Of a DNA stretch of 64,000 bases, positions 1 to 9,649 are shown piece after piece. Below the pieces are notes generated by a model, which did not search any database, was not told where the DNA came from, and saw only the letters and a program-made list of their open reading frames with translations. The stretch comes from Nemertoderma westbladi (lineage: Eukaryota > Xenacoelomorpha > Nemertodermatida > Nemertodermatidae). The stretch is from assembly GCA_032718475.1 (NCBI GenBank), contig JAUCBJ010008795.1, forward strand, positions 1-64,000, in the 5' to 3' direction. A program made the translations under genes and the position numbers. Numbering within the stretch: the stretch's first letter is position 1; every line of letters starts with the position of its first letter.

Positions 1-59
1 GCGTAGTTTGTAACTTCCATTCCTGTCATTTACCGGTAGGGCCAGACTTACTGCCTTTT

Positions 60-176
60 TAACAACTACGCGTAGGTGTTTTAAAACTACGCGTAGTTAT
101 TTTGGAACTACGCGTAGGTATTTTGAAACTACGCGTAGGTGCTACGCGTAGCTACGCGTAGGTGCTACGCGTAGCA
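60..176. repeat. Cluster of CTACGCGTAG palindromes (first cluster)
   Basis: Seven exact copies of the 10-bp palindrome CTACGCGTAG start at about 66, 87, 108, 129, 142, 152 and 165. The first four are spaced 21 bp apart by T/A-rich linkers; the later ones are 10-13 bp apart, two of them directly abutting. Each copy contains ACGCGT with two CpGs. A second cluster lies at 917-1086. The function is unknown; it could be a minisatellite or the end of a mobile element. Confidence 0.85.
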
Positions 177-916
177 GTCCTGATAACAATGATTTTTCAT
201 TTCAGGTCCGGTAGGGTTGAGTTGTTAGGCAAGTATCGGTATATGTCAGGTATCTGATTATCAGACAAATGGAATAACAGAATCGGAAACTCTATCTCTA
301 CATACAGCACTGGTAATAAATAATATTCGGCTCTTTCACATACAAACACAGGATGAATAAAAAGTAAACTTAAAATTCACGTCTCATGATTCAAGTATCT
401 TTGTTTCCATTGGATTATTTAAATATTCTACAGTAGTAAGCTACCAGTCTACCGGTGAAGTGGTTAAGCGAAAGCTGATAAATACTGCATATAATTCAAT
501 TGTTTGGTCAAATAACAAGTGCAACCAATCATGGTAGACAATTTAGTCTCCCCCTTCCCTTGTCAAGGGGTTAACATATTAAATATATCCTTGCCCTATC
601 GTGAACAAAGGCAATAAAAAGCATAGAGAATCGATAAGAACCATCGGCCTATTTCCTTTGTAAACTATTTTTGAACTCTAAACATTAATTATTAACACAT
701 TTTACCGCCCGCAACGCATGAAGTGAAGAATATGTAGTCTTAGCGTATTCCTCTATATAGAGTATACAGGTATAGGATCATTACTGTTGAAAGCATTTGA
801 TGGTTGTGGGTTGTTTATTGAACATACCGTATTGTGTCTTATTTTAGTACTGACGCGCTTGGAATACGTAGGCCTACTAATGATAAACGACGTATAGGCA
901 TAGTTATGGGTAGCAC
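177..916. other. Segment between the two palindrome clusters, no gene seen
   Basis: This 740-bp A/T-rich stretch holds no ORF of note and no recognisable RNA. Because both flanking clusters are palindromic, it cannot be told whether they act as direct or inverted termini of this segment. Confidence 0.6.
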
Positions 917-1086
917 CTACGCGTAGGTCGCGTAGGACCTACGCGTAGCTACGCGTAGACCTACGCGTAGCACCTACGCGTAGCACCTACGCGTAGTTAT
1001 TGTTAAAACTCTGAAACTGGTGATATATGACCCAATGTTGCGAACTACGCGTAGCTACGCGTATCTACTCGTAGGCCTACGCGTAG
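917..1086. repeat. Cluster of CTACGCGTAG palindromes (second cluster)
   Basis: Eight exact copies of CTACGCGTAG start at about 917, 939, 949, 961, 974, 987, 1045 and 1077, with degenerate copies between them (for example CTACTCGTAG). Spacing is mostly 10-13 bp, tighter than in the first cluster. There is no coding potential. Confidence 0.85.
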
Positions 1087-1202
1087 GTCGAAAAGATTTA
1101 CCCAGTAAAACTTATACAAAGTCAGAAAGTACATGTGATAGTAGGAGCCAAGCCAACCAGACATGCCTATTCAGATATTACTGTATTACTACCAGCTGAC
1201 CG

Positions 1203-2174
1203 GTATACATCATGTCCAGGAATTAGACATAGTGTCTGGAATACACCATGTCCTGAAATATAGTGTCGTTATTCTGGTACATGGACCCCCCCCCCCAAAT
1301 TTGTCTACTTGGGTCTTTGGTCTTTATTTTGTACTCTACCAATGAGATTGCATGAAATTGAAACAGAGTTAGTTTCACCTCCCTACTCCTTACTGGGTGA
1401 GCTAGAATTTTTATTTTTGCTTCCAATCTTTAGCTACAAGCGTTTGAAAAAGGTATCTCCAGTGATATTTCACCAGTTAAACTGCAGTTATTCATGAACC
1501 TTATCGCGATTTGTTGGTAGAAATAGAAAGCTAACCATGCAAGGATTCCAAAAATGTAAAAATATTTGAATTTGGTTGTGAAATAGCTGAGATATGAGCG
1601 TTCAAAAGTTTCATGGTTTTGCACCTGCGTGAGGCTGTTTTATTCTATTAAATAAAAACACTATATTCTAGAACATTTTGTTTAATGTATGAATTGCTAC
1701 ATAATAGTACGTTAAAGAAGCATTGTGTTGTTGCCCAGCTACTTATGGGATAAACAAAATGTTCCAGAATAGATGTATTTATTAAAAGTAATAAATGGCG
1801 TTCAGGGGTAGCGAATACATGCAACATTCGAATGCCCATATCTCAGCTATTTCCGACGAAATTCAAATGTTTTTACATATTTCAAATCCTTACATGGTCA
1901 GCTTTCCATCAATACCTAAAAATCAATATAAGGTTGAAGAATAACTGCGGTGTAACTGGTGCAATATCGAATCGACGGAGACACTTTTTTCAAACGCTTG
2001 TAGCTAAAAAATGAAAGACGAAAATAAAAATTATGGCTCACCCAGCAAGTAGGAGGGAGGTAAACTATCCATTTTTCAAATTTCAGTCAATCTCATTAAG
2101 ATTTGTAGAAAACTTTTTGGGGGGTGGGTCCATTACCAGAATAACGACACTATATCCCAGGACATGGTGTATAC
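1203..2174. mobile_element. Foldback (long-inverted-repeat) DNA element, copy 1
   Basis: The two halves are inverted copies of each other. The left arm begins GTATAC and reads through ATAGTGTCGTTATTCTGG, a C-run, an AATGAGATTGCATGAAA-like stretch and AGCTACAAGCGTTTGAAAA. The right arm reads the same in reverse complement and ends at GTATAC at 2169-2174. The loop centre is near 1700, around TTCTAGAACATTTTGTTTA. Arms are about 450 bp and diverged. The left tip carries an extra 35-bp partial duplication. It has no transposase, so it is non-autonomous. A second copy lies at 2862-5161. Confidence 0.75.
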
Positions 2175-2202
2175 TGTAGTGTAGGCCTAATATACACGTT
2201 CG

Positions 2203-2808
2203 TGGGGACTTCGCGCAGCACGTAGTCGGCAAGCCTTGGCATACGGTCATATAGAGCAAATGGGGCATGTCTAGTTTGGACCCAATATCCCATGCTATAA
2301 ATGTATTCATTCGATATACAATCATATGTTAATCCGCTAGGTGGTGTCAAATTGTTATTCTGCAATTTCGTACTTACCAGTGCAGCCACTGTACAGCAGT
2401 ACCGTACCGGTAGGCCTATGTCATTACTTCTGAGTCTCTAGCGGATCCCCAATTAAATGTCTTAACTTTTCAATTTCGTAAAAGATAGACTTCATGATTC
2501 TGTACAGGCCACCAAAATTCAGCTCAGGAAAATGAGGCCTTCCCGAGAAATTTAACATTTCTAAAAACTACATAATCTGTCGTAGCTGACGTCAGACTGC
2601 ATGATTTTTCACCAAACTTTACAAACTTTCTAAACTTTCTCTCTACTACTTACCTACTAAGTTTGGTTCAATTCCGAACCAGCGATGCAGAGAAATTCGC
2701 GTTCAAACATTTACCAGACAGACGGACGGACAGACAGATAGACGGACATGCCCCATTTGCCCTATATGAACCGTATGCCAAGGCTCGCCGACTACGTGTC
2801 TCGCCCCA
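2203..2808. mobile_element. MITE-like element with 68-bp terminal inverted repeats
   Basis: The left end starts TGGGGACTTCGCGCAGCACG and continues into a CCTTGGCATACGG stretch and CAAATGGGGCATGTC. The right end (2741-2808) is its reverse complement with a few changes and ends CCCCA. It is 606 bp long and has no ORF. The tip sequences match the element at 7955-8466 (one end TGGGGACTTCGCGC, the other TGGGGCGAG), so both belong to one family. It contains a CTCF-like CCGCTAGGTGGT at 2334-2345. No clear target-site duplication was found. Confidence 0.7.
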
Positions 2809-2861
2809 CAGATATAGTACCGTAGTGGAATAGTGGAATATAGTCAGATAGTACTGTATGT

Positions 2862-2950
2862 ATAAAGAATATAGTTACACCATTTCCTGGAATATAGTGT
2901 CGTTATTCAGGTACCTGGATATAGTGTCCGTTATTCATGTACCTGCCCCC

Positions 2951-2981
<31 letters not shown>

Positions 2982-5161
2982 ATTATACATCTTAAATAAT
3001 AATAATTAATGAGATTGCATGAAATTTGAAACAGAGATAGTTTCACTCACTCCTTTTGGGTGGGGGAGCCAGAATTGTTATTTTTGCGTTCGTTCTTTAG
3101 CTACAAGCGTTTAAAAAGTGTCTCCATCGATATTGCACTCAGTTACAGGTACAGCACAGTTATTATTCACCCTTATAGTGATTTGTTGGTACTACTGGAA
3201 AGCTGGCCATGTAAGGATTCCAAATATGTAAAAATATTTGAATTTGGTTGGGAAATAGCTGAGATATGGCATTCGAATGTTGCATGTATTTACTTGCGCT
3301 GGTGCCATTTATTCTATTAATAAATGAATAACATTCTCAGTGGCGTGCCGAGGGGGGGGGGGGGGGGGGGGGGGGGTCGGCGGGGTCTATTGCTCCCGGG
3401 CGAAAAAAATGGGGGGCGAAAAAATGTAAAAACAGACAGATACAGTTGATGGATTTTAGGGGGCGATTTAGCTATCCTCACCAGCTTTAGCGCTGCACAC
3501 ACATTAACCAAACCCAAAAATTGTTTTTCAATTAATTAGTCCTGTGTTATTTTGGTGTGCAAAAATATGGCTAGAATTGAAATCTGTATAGTATCCGTCA
3601 GTACCTGTGCCTGTACAGTACCATTGTACCTGTACATCACTAAATTGGGTGGCTATTAACAGGGCCGGTGTAATGACTTGGCGACCCGGGTGCACTGTTC
3701 CACAGCCGCACCCCCGCCCAGTATTTATATTATGTATTTTTCAACTTAATAAAATGAACTAAATAAAACAAATGGAAAAATAAATTATAATTTTTTTCCC
3801 CATGTAATACGAAATTATTTTCTGAAAAATAGGTACTTTTCGTTGATTAACCCTATTTGGCCCGGGGTGGGCGGTCATTTTATAATTGTTTTGTAGTTTA
3901 TATGTATTATTGAGTCAGATTTGTTTGTAAAACCGAGATGTCGTGACCTTTACTAAAATTTATTAGGCTATCCAACAGCGAAAACGCTGTACATGTTTAC
4001 TGTACATTAGGGTGGTCCTTATTTCAATGTAAGATTTAAAAGTTGTGGAAATTCTCCTCTGACCCCCCCAAGTCCTTTCTTCTAATAAAAAAACACCTTG
4101 AGTAAAAGTTGAGCACAAATGATATATATTTAGAGGTAGCTCAAACACCCTGAAGTTGAGCGTTTGGACACCATTTGATCGCGCGCGCAGAATATAATGG
4201 AGTTTGCTGATATGAAGGCTTCTATTTGTTGTACAGAGTTAATTTTAGGCTTATTTGAACCGCAGTCATCGATTTAGTGGGTGTAGATACCTTCAAAACA
4301 AGTGCTAAGCTAGTAGTTCTTGAGATATCACACAAAAGCTTATGGGTCGTGTACATGGCTATGTTAGTTTTCGTGTTGTGGTCCATTTCTGACACACATC
4401 TCCAGTATTTTTCGTGTTTAAATTTTCCAAAGTTTTTATAGTTCACTAAAATTTATTTATTTGCGGTATATATCGGTTTTTTGGATGCTGATCAAGATTA
4501 TAGAACTCAAATAAAACATTCGAGAAAATTATTTGTAATTTTAAAAGTGCGGGGCCCTGGGGCATGAAAAACAAGTAGTGGAAATATGATAATGAAAAAT
4601 CACACGAATTCAAATTGATTTTATGACCATGTGATTTTATGATATTAGGGGTTTTCTGGGATTCTGATCACGAATATGACACTAAAATATAGGGCCGATC
4701 GTACAGTATTATCCAACCAAATTCGTTTTTGCCGTTTGAAATTTTACGCTACTTGTTTTTTTCGTCCCTCAGACAAGCACCAAAAATAATAGTTATGTTA
4801 CCATAAATTATTTTAACGAGTTGTATCGTGATCAGCATTTGTTATTTTTTTTTTTAATTTTAACTTGCAAAATTTGCAATTTTTACAGTTTGAAAATGTT
4901 TTCTTCGGGGTGGGGGGCGAAAAATCCACTCTTGCCCCCGGGCGCACGAATGCCTCGGGACGCCCCTGTACATTCTGGAACATTTTGTTTATCTCATAAG
5001 TACTTCATAATACTAGTATATGGATATTCCTACATAACCAAAATGTTCTAGAACATTGTGTATTTAATTAATAAATAGAATAAATAAGAAAATGGCCTGC
5101 GGCACAAGTGAATAACGACATTATACAGGGATACAACTATATTCCAGGACATGGTGTATAC
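2862..5161. mobile_element. Foldback element copy 2, split by a nested insertion
   Basis: 2862-3337 matches the left arm of the 1203-2174 element (ATAGTGTCGTTATTC, long C-run, AATGAGATTGCATGAAA, AGCTACAAGCGTTT, GGAATTTGGTTG-like tail). 4969-5161 matches the loop and outer part of the right arm, ending GGACATGGTGTATAC. Between them sits a foreign element at 3338-4968. The left tip carries a 26-base C homopolymer at 2946-2971 followed by an A-run. Non-autonomous, with no coding sequence of its own. Confidence 0.7.
3338..4968. mobile_element. Nested hAT-like non-autonomous DNA transposon
   Basis: The ends are inverted repeats: the left begins CAGTGGCGTGCCGAGG and the right ends CCTCGGGACGCCCCTG, which reads CAGGGGCGTCCCGAGG on the other strand. 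The similarity continues inward through CCCGGGCGAAAAA-like and GGGGGGCGAAAAA stretches. The flanks are AACATTCT (3330-3337) and TACATTCT (4969-4976), an 8-bp target-site duplication with one mismatch. CAG-starting ends and 8-bp duplications are typical of hAT (and P) transposons. The interior is A/T-rich with no transposase. A 25-base G homopolymer lies at 3352-3376. Confidence 0.7.
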
Positions 5162-5200
5162 AATATAAACCAGTAAAGCCTACTGCAGTACTGCAGGTAC

Positions 5201-5713
5201 TGCCGCGGAAGAGTCCCACAAGAAATGAAAACAAATAAGTTGGTGCCAGTTCGCAAGAAGGGCAACCTAACACTCTATGGTTCTTTTCGGGGAATTTCAT
5301 TGATCTCGATTGCTGCAAAACTATACAATAGAATTCTATTAAATCGCATCAGGGATCCCATTGAGAGACTGCTCCGTGGAAATCAGAATGGGTTCCGTAA
5401 AGGTCGTGGGACCATGGAGCCCATTTTGGCACTTAGAAGGATAATTGAAGAATTATCAAAAAAGAAAGACAGGCATCTGGCTGTTATCTTTGTTGACTTC
5501 TTCAAGGCCTTTGATTCAGTCTCTCGCTCACGTATGTTCAGCATACTTTCATTATATGGGATTCCTGATGAAATTATTGCAGCAATCAGATCAGTATACG
5601 ATGGTTCGACAACATTTGTGTCTACTGTTGACGGTGACACAGAACCATTTGAAGTGTTATGGGGCGTGCTTAAAGAGCTGTACATTAAATTATCCAATTC
5701 CTTTTGTAACTAA
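5201..5713 (+). pseudogene. Non-LTR retrotransposon (LINE) reverse-transcriptase fragment
   Basis: The open frame encodes the N-terminal part of a LINE reverse transcriptase. Visible motifs are a VPVRKKG segment, the FRGISLISIAAKLYNRILL block, QNGFRKGRGT, and motif A in VIFVDFFKAFDSVS with one catalytic aspartate. The frame is lost where motif B (GVxQG) is expected, at LWGVLKEL, and it stops at 5711. Motif C (the [YF]xDD catalytic pair), thumb and endonuclease are absent. The frame is open upstream of the first Met (5225) to at least 5201, just downstream of the foldback element end. The motif style resembles RTE-like LINEs. It is a dead fragment, possibly of the same family as the endonuclease fragment at 35610-37247. 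Confidence 0.85.
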
Positions 5714-6055
5714 CTGGGCAGAATGTTGGGCACCTTAAGATGCGTCTTTGCTTGAAAGCTATGCAGTATGCAGTTCGACAGCAATCAATTAATTTTAAAC
5801 CAATAAACCTTACAAAATGACAATAAAACCTCCAAAATATAGAAATGGGTCGTGTACCTAAGGCAACCTGTAGTCTTTGTAAATCTTGTAAACAAAATGA
5901 TATTTTAATTTCATCAAATCTGGTTGTATTATATTATTATGCAGAGATATGGCACCAAAACAAAGTTACAATATTTAGTCAGCTGGCTGAGTAACAACAA
6001 TACAAAGTCTCACTGAATTAAAACCGCATTAAGGTCTGCCATTATTCTACTACAT
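5714..6055 (-). other. Probable 3' UTR / intergenic stretch downstream of the nucleolin-like gene
   Basis: A/T-rich sequence between the LINE fragment and the stop codon of the minus-strand nucleolin-like gene. No ORF, repeat or A-rich retrocopy tail is seen. It probably holds the 3' UTR of that gene. Confidence 0.4.
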
Positions 6056-7861
6056 CTAATCGCTATCGAATGATTTCTTTGTCCCCTGGTAGGTCTGTAT
6101 CCCGACCTTCTGTCTGGGTGTCCCGGCGCCCCGTCCGCCCCTGAACCCGCCTCCTCTGTCCCCCCTACCGCGCCCGCGCCCACCGAACCCACCCCGCCCA
6201 CCACCTCGCCCTCCATCATCCCGTCGAGGCGTCTTCATCTCCACCCGAACTCGCGTCCCATCGATCTCGCAACCCTGCCCGACTCCGTCCAGCGCGCGGC
6301 GAGCCTCGCCGCTGTCTGAGAAGTCTATGAACGCCATCCCCGGTCGACTGGGGTCCTGGTTCAATATCTTTACCGACGAACAATTCGGGAACTTCTCGTA
6401 CAACATATCGTCGGTTGTTCCCTGTGTGAGTCCGAACATCTTGAGACTGTTTGTGTCGTCTGATCCTCTGGAGAAGCCACCCCGTCCCCGACCGCGGTCC
6501 CCACCGCCACCTCGACCGAAGTCGCCGCGTCTCGGCGTCATCATCTTAACTTCGACGGAATGACTGTCGATCTGGAACCCGTCCGGGAGGCCGTTAAGGA
6601 CCTTCCTAGCGGTGGCGGCGTCCGGGAAGTTCACGAAGGCCATAGCGGGACGAGTCGGGTCGTTATTGAAGACTTTAGCGCGCGTGCACCCGGGGAACTT
6701 CTCATAGAGAGCGTCCTCGGTGCAGTCGACCGGGAGGCCAAACAGCTTGAGGCCGTCGGTGTCGTCGTCGTTCCCGAAACTCTCGTTGAACCCGGAACGA
6801 TTCGCGGCCACCACGCCACGTCCCGCTCCGAACGGGAACTGGGGTTTCTTAGCGACGACTTCCATCGCTTTATTGTGGAACTCCATGGACCAGTTGTAGG
6901 AAGTAACGGGCTGCTCCTTGAACTCAGCCATAGCGCTATCGGCGTCCGCCTGACTGGCGAACTGCGTTAGAACACCGTCCTCCTGCCACGGGTTGCACTT
7001 CTTACAACTTATTCCTTTACTCTCCAAAATCAACCGCATTTCTTTAGAGAATGATTTAACCCTCTGCGGCTTCCAGATTATTTCAACTGGTTTCTCAACT
7101 ATACTTTCTTTTACACTTTCAACTGCTTTGCTAGTTGGCACTTTGTCTTCTTCACTGGACGAATCTTCGGAATCCTCTTCCATTTCTTCATCTTGTTGTT
7201 TTCCATTGATTTTATTATCATCTTCATCAGAATCGGATTCATCATCTGATGATTCAGATTCAACGGTTTTCTTAGGAACCGCAGGTTTACTTAACTTCCC
7301 ATTGTCAATGTTTGGTTTAACATTCTCAGCTTCATCAGAATCGGAATCATCATCTGATGATTCAGATTCAACGGTTTTCTTAGGAACCGCAGGTTTACTT
7401 AACTTCCCATTGGCAATGTTTGGTTTCACATTCTCAGCTTCATCATCAGACGACTCAGTGTCATCGCTATTCTCACTGTCTCCGTCCTTCGCAACGGGAA
7501 CTGGATTCGGTTTACTTGCTGTTTTATTAGATTGTTTGACTTTCGGGGGTTCGTCCTCGTCTGAGCTAGACTCCTCGGATTCCGACGAATCCTTAGTCGG
7601 TTGTTTCACTAACGATTGTTGATTAGGCCTAGCCGGTACCGGTACTACCGGTTTCGACTCCCGAATTATGATGTCATCACCGGAAGAAGATTCCTCCGAG
7701 CTGCTATCCTCCGGAGTTGGCGGTCGTTTTACTTTTTTACTCCGTTTCGCTTTTTTATTCTGCGATTCCAAATCAGATGTATTAACATCGAGTTTACGTT
7801 TTTTAGGACTCCCGGTTATTGCGGGTGACGGTGTTGGCTTTTCCTTCTTACTTTTAACCAT
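6056..7861 (-). CDS. Nucleolin-like RNA-binding protein
   Basis: 601 residues in a single exon. Residues 1-250 are a basic/acidic low-complexity region: Lys-rich nuclear-localisation-like patches (KKRKLD, KKAKRSKKVKR) alternate with Ser/Glu/Asp runs like the casein-kinase-2-rich N-terminus of nucleolin. Residues 260-335 look like a degenerate RRM. Two clearer RRMs follow at about 370-445 (LKLFGL; AMAFVNF) and 471-547 (LKMFGL; GMAFIDF). Residues 446-466 and 549-577 are RGG/GRG-rich, as in the nucleolin tail. Nucleolin acts in the nucleolus in rRNA transcription and pre-rRNA processing. The start is chosen because CCACCAAAATGG is a strong Kozak context. A 36-residue segment is tandemly duplicated. 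An intronless gene of this type may be a retrocopy, but the frame is intact and no poly(A) tail is seen. Other RGG/RRM proteins are possible alternatives. Confidence 0.8.
   Translation of the reverse strand: MVKSKKEKPTPSPAITGSPKKRKLDVNTSDLESQNKKAKRSKKVKRPPTPEDSSSEESSSGDDIIIRESKPVVPVPARPNQQSLVKQPTKDSSESEESSSDEDEPPKVKQSNKTASKPNPVPVAKDGDSENSDDTESSDDEAENVKPNIANGKLSKPAVPKKTVESESSDDDSDSDEAENVKPNIDNGKLSKPAVPKKTVESESSDDESDSDEDDNKINGKQQDEEMEEDSEDSSSEEDKVPTSKAVESVKESIVEKPVEIIWKPQRVKSFSKEMRLILESKGISCKKCNPWQEDGVLTQFASQADADSAMAEFKEQPVTSYNWSMEFHNKAMEVVAKKPQFPFGAGRGVVAANRSGFNESFGNDDDTDGLKLFGLPVDCTEDALYEKFPGCTRAKVFNNDPTRPAMAFVNFPDAATARKVLNGLPDGFQIDSHSVEVKMMTPRRGDFGRGGGGDRGRGRGGFSRGSDDTNSLKMFGLTQGTTDDMLYEKFPNCSSVKILNQDPSRPGMAFIDFSDSGEARRALDGVGQGCEIDGTRVRVEMKTPRRDDGGRGGGRGGFGGRGRGRGDRGGGFRGGRGAGTPRQKVGIQTYQGTKKSFDSD
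7229..7444 (-). repeat. 108-bp tandem duplication inside the nucleolin-like CDS
   Basis: Residues 140-175 and 176-211 are near-identical 36-residue units (DEAENVKPNI, NGKLSKPAVPKKTVESESSDD). The two DNA copies differ at only a few sites, so the duplication looks recent. Being a multiple of three, it extends the acidic/basic arm without breaking the frame. Confidence 0.85.
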
Positions 7862-8028
7862 TTTGGTGGAATGTTCTGTCAGTGTTCAGCTTGGAGGTTG
7901 CGTGGGTGGGTATTTGTTTCTACCGACAATAGTACTGTACAGCTGTAGTACATGTGGGGCGAGCCACGAAGTTGGCGGAGCCTTAGCGAATTGACACTGT
8001 TAGGGGGTGGGTCAATTTATGCAAATAG

Positions 8029-8096
8029 TTGTCGTCGTCGTCGTCGTCGTCGTTGTCGTCGTCGTCGTTGTCGTCGTCGTCGTTGTCGTCGTCGTT
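8029..8096. repeat. (GTC)n microsatellite
   Basis: About 22 trinucleotides of GTC with interspersed GTT, lying just inside the left inverted repeat of the MITE-like element. Confidence 0.9.
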
Positions 8097-8221
8097 ACGA
8101 TTTTGACATGCTAATAACTTTGTCGGATTTAAAGCTGCCAAGTTGAAAATTTGTAGGTATCAATATGAGCAAAAGTTGAGATTTTTGAGAGACTTTCAGA
8201 CACCATCAGTGCAATGGTCTC

Positions 8222-8233
8222 CCGCTAGAGGGC
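8222..8233 (+). promoter_or_regulatory. CTCF-like motif 1 in the MITE-like element
   Basis: CCGCTAGAGGGC matches the core of the bilaterian CTCF consensus CCASYAGRKGGC at 11 of 12 positions. A second identical core lies at 8367 in the same orientation. Binding is inferred only from the motif. Confidence 0.35.
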
Positions 8234-8366
8234 CACATGTCTAAACATTAAATGCCCTCCCATTTCTTTGCTTTTAATCCGTTTAAGCTGAAACTTGGCA
8301 GATATGTATTAGACCATTAGCTGTGACTTTCAAAGGAGGCGAATCCATCTGCAGTTCTCCAGTCTG

Positions 8367-8378
8367 CCGCTAGAGGGC
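8367..8378 (+). promoter_or_regulatory. CTCF-like motif 2 in the MITE-like element
   Basis: A second CCGCTAGAGGGC, 145 bp from the first and in the same orientation. The related element at 2203-2808 has a weaker version (CCGCTAGGTGGT at 2334). Confidence 0.35.
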
Positions 8379-8466
8379 CAACGTGACTATTTGCATAAAT
8401 TGACCTACCCCCTAACAGTGTCAATTCGCTAAGGCTCTGCCAACTTCGTGCTGCGCGAAGTCCCCA

Positions 8467-9036
8467 CTTCGTGTAGTAGTACACACACAGTAGTCAGTGT
8501 GCTTGTGCTGTGAATCCGGGGGTGTGTTGATGCTGTTGATGTGTCAACTGCCTGACAGCTATACTGGGCTGTGATGTAGTGGTCTACCTACAACTGACCT
8601 CTGCTGCTCTGGCAGTCTGGGTGTTATGTTATGTTGTATTACAGTGTTATGTTATGTTATATGTTATTAATGTCGCCAGAACAATAATAAAATCAATTGC
8701 ACATAATAATAATAATAATAATAATAATTTCTTTTATTCTCAAACTCGACATACAAAGTAAAAACCGAGGCGGTTAACGTGAAGGCAAACAAACTGATAA
8801 TTGCGAGAATAAGTGTCAACATTAAAAGCCTGTCTTAGACAGGTTAGTACTTAGATACCGTACCAATACACTAAGTAGTTGTATAATTATTTATATAAAT
8901 TAAAAATATATTGTTACTACACTAACCAATACAATTACATAAACCAAACAGAAGCACATCTGGCAAAGTACGCTAGTGAGCGTATAGAAATTATAAAGAA
9001 AGTATATGCTAATGCCCACTGTACGCATATTATATT
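8467..9036. other. A/T-rich spacer with an (AAT)n microsatellite
   Basis: No gene is seen. About nine AAT repeats lie at 8704-8729. Short ORFs here are not convincing. Confidence 0.6.
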
Positions 9037-9436
9037 ATATTATATAGGCCTACTGTACATATATTAGGCCTACTGTACATATATTATATTATATAGGCCT
9101 ACTGTACATATATTAGGCCTACTGTACATATATTACATTATATAGGCCTACTGTACATATATTAGGCCTACTGTACATATATTATATTATATAGGCCTAC
9201 TGTACATATTATATTATATAGGCCTACTGTACATATATTATATTATATAGGCCTACTGTACATATATTATATTATATGGGCCTACTGTACATATATTATA
9301 TTATATAGGCCTACTGTACATATATTATATTATATAGGCCTACTGTACATATATTAGGCCTACTGTACATATATTATATTATATAGGCCTAATGTACATT
9401 ATATTATATAGGCCTACTGTACATATATTATATATG
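9037..9436. repeat. AT-rich minisatellite of AGGCCTACTGTACATATATT units
   Basis: About 15 tandem units built from AGGCCTACTGTACATATATT (20 bp), most extended by ATATTATAT to 28-29 bp. Every unit contains the palindromes AGGCCT and TGTACA and an ATATAT run, so the single strand can fold on itself. It is non-coding. Confidence 0.9.
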
Positions 9437-9649
9437 TCTTTACAATGGCAAATAAAACACATTTTAAAAGTCAATTAGATAATCAATTAAGATTATACAC
9501 GCTAAAAACAGATGAAACACATATTTATACAGGAAAGGTACAGTAATTTGAAATATTCAATAGAAAGTATAATAAACACACAATTAGGGCAAAAATATAA
9601 CTTCAAACGGATCTTTAAATAAAAAATTAAAAATATTTACACGTCTACA

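Larger units (their letters stand above)
7955..8466. mobile_element. MITE-like element upstream of the nucleolin-like gene
   Basis: The left end TGGGGCGAGCCACGAAGTTGG and the following GGAGCCTTAGCGAATTGAC, TTAGGGGG and TCAATTTATGCAAATAG stretches are repeated in reverse complement at 8390-8466, which ends in CGCGCAGCACG-type sequence and TGGGGACTTC (read on the minus strand). It is 512 bp with inverted repeats of about 75 bp and no ORF. It shares both tip types with the element at 2203-2808. It contains a GTC microsatellite and two CTCF-like sites. It begins about 95 bp upstream of the start codon of the minus-strand gene, so it lies in that gene's promoter or 5' UTR region. Confidence 0.75.

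Noticed and set aside
3661-3720. A second transposon end (AGGGCCGGTGTAATGAC) inside the hAT-like element
   Set aside because: No matching inverted end was found nearby.
6010-7994. Plus-strand ORFs and an alternative minus frame across the nucleolin-like gene
   Set aside because: They are frame shadows of the Ser/Asp/Glu- and Gly/Arg-rich coding sequence.
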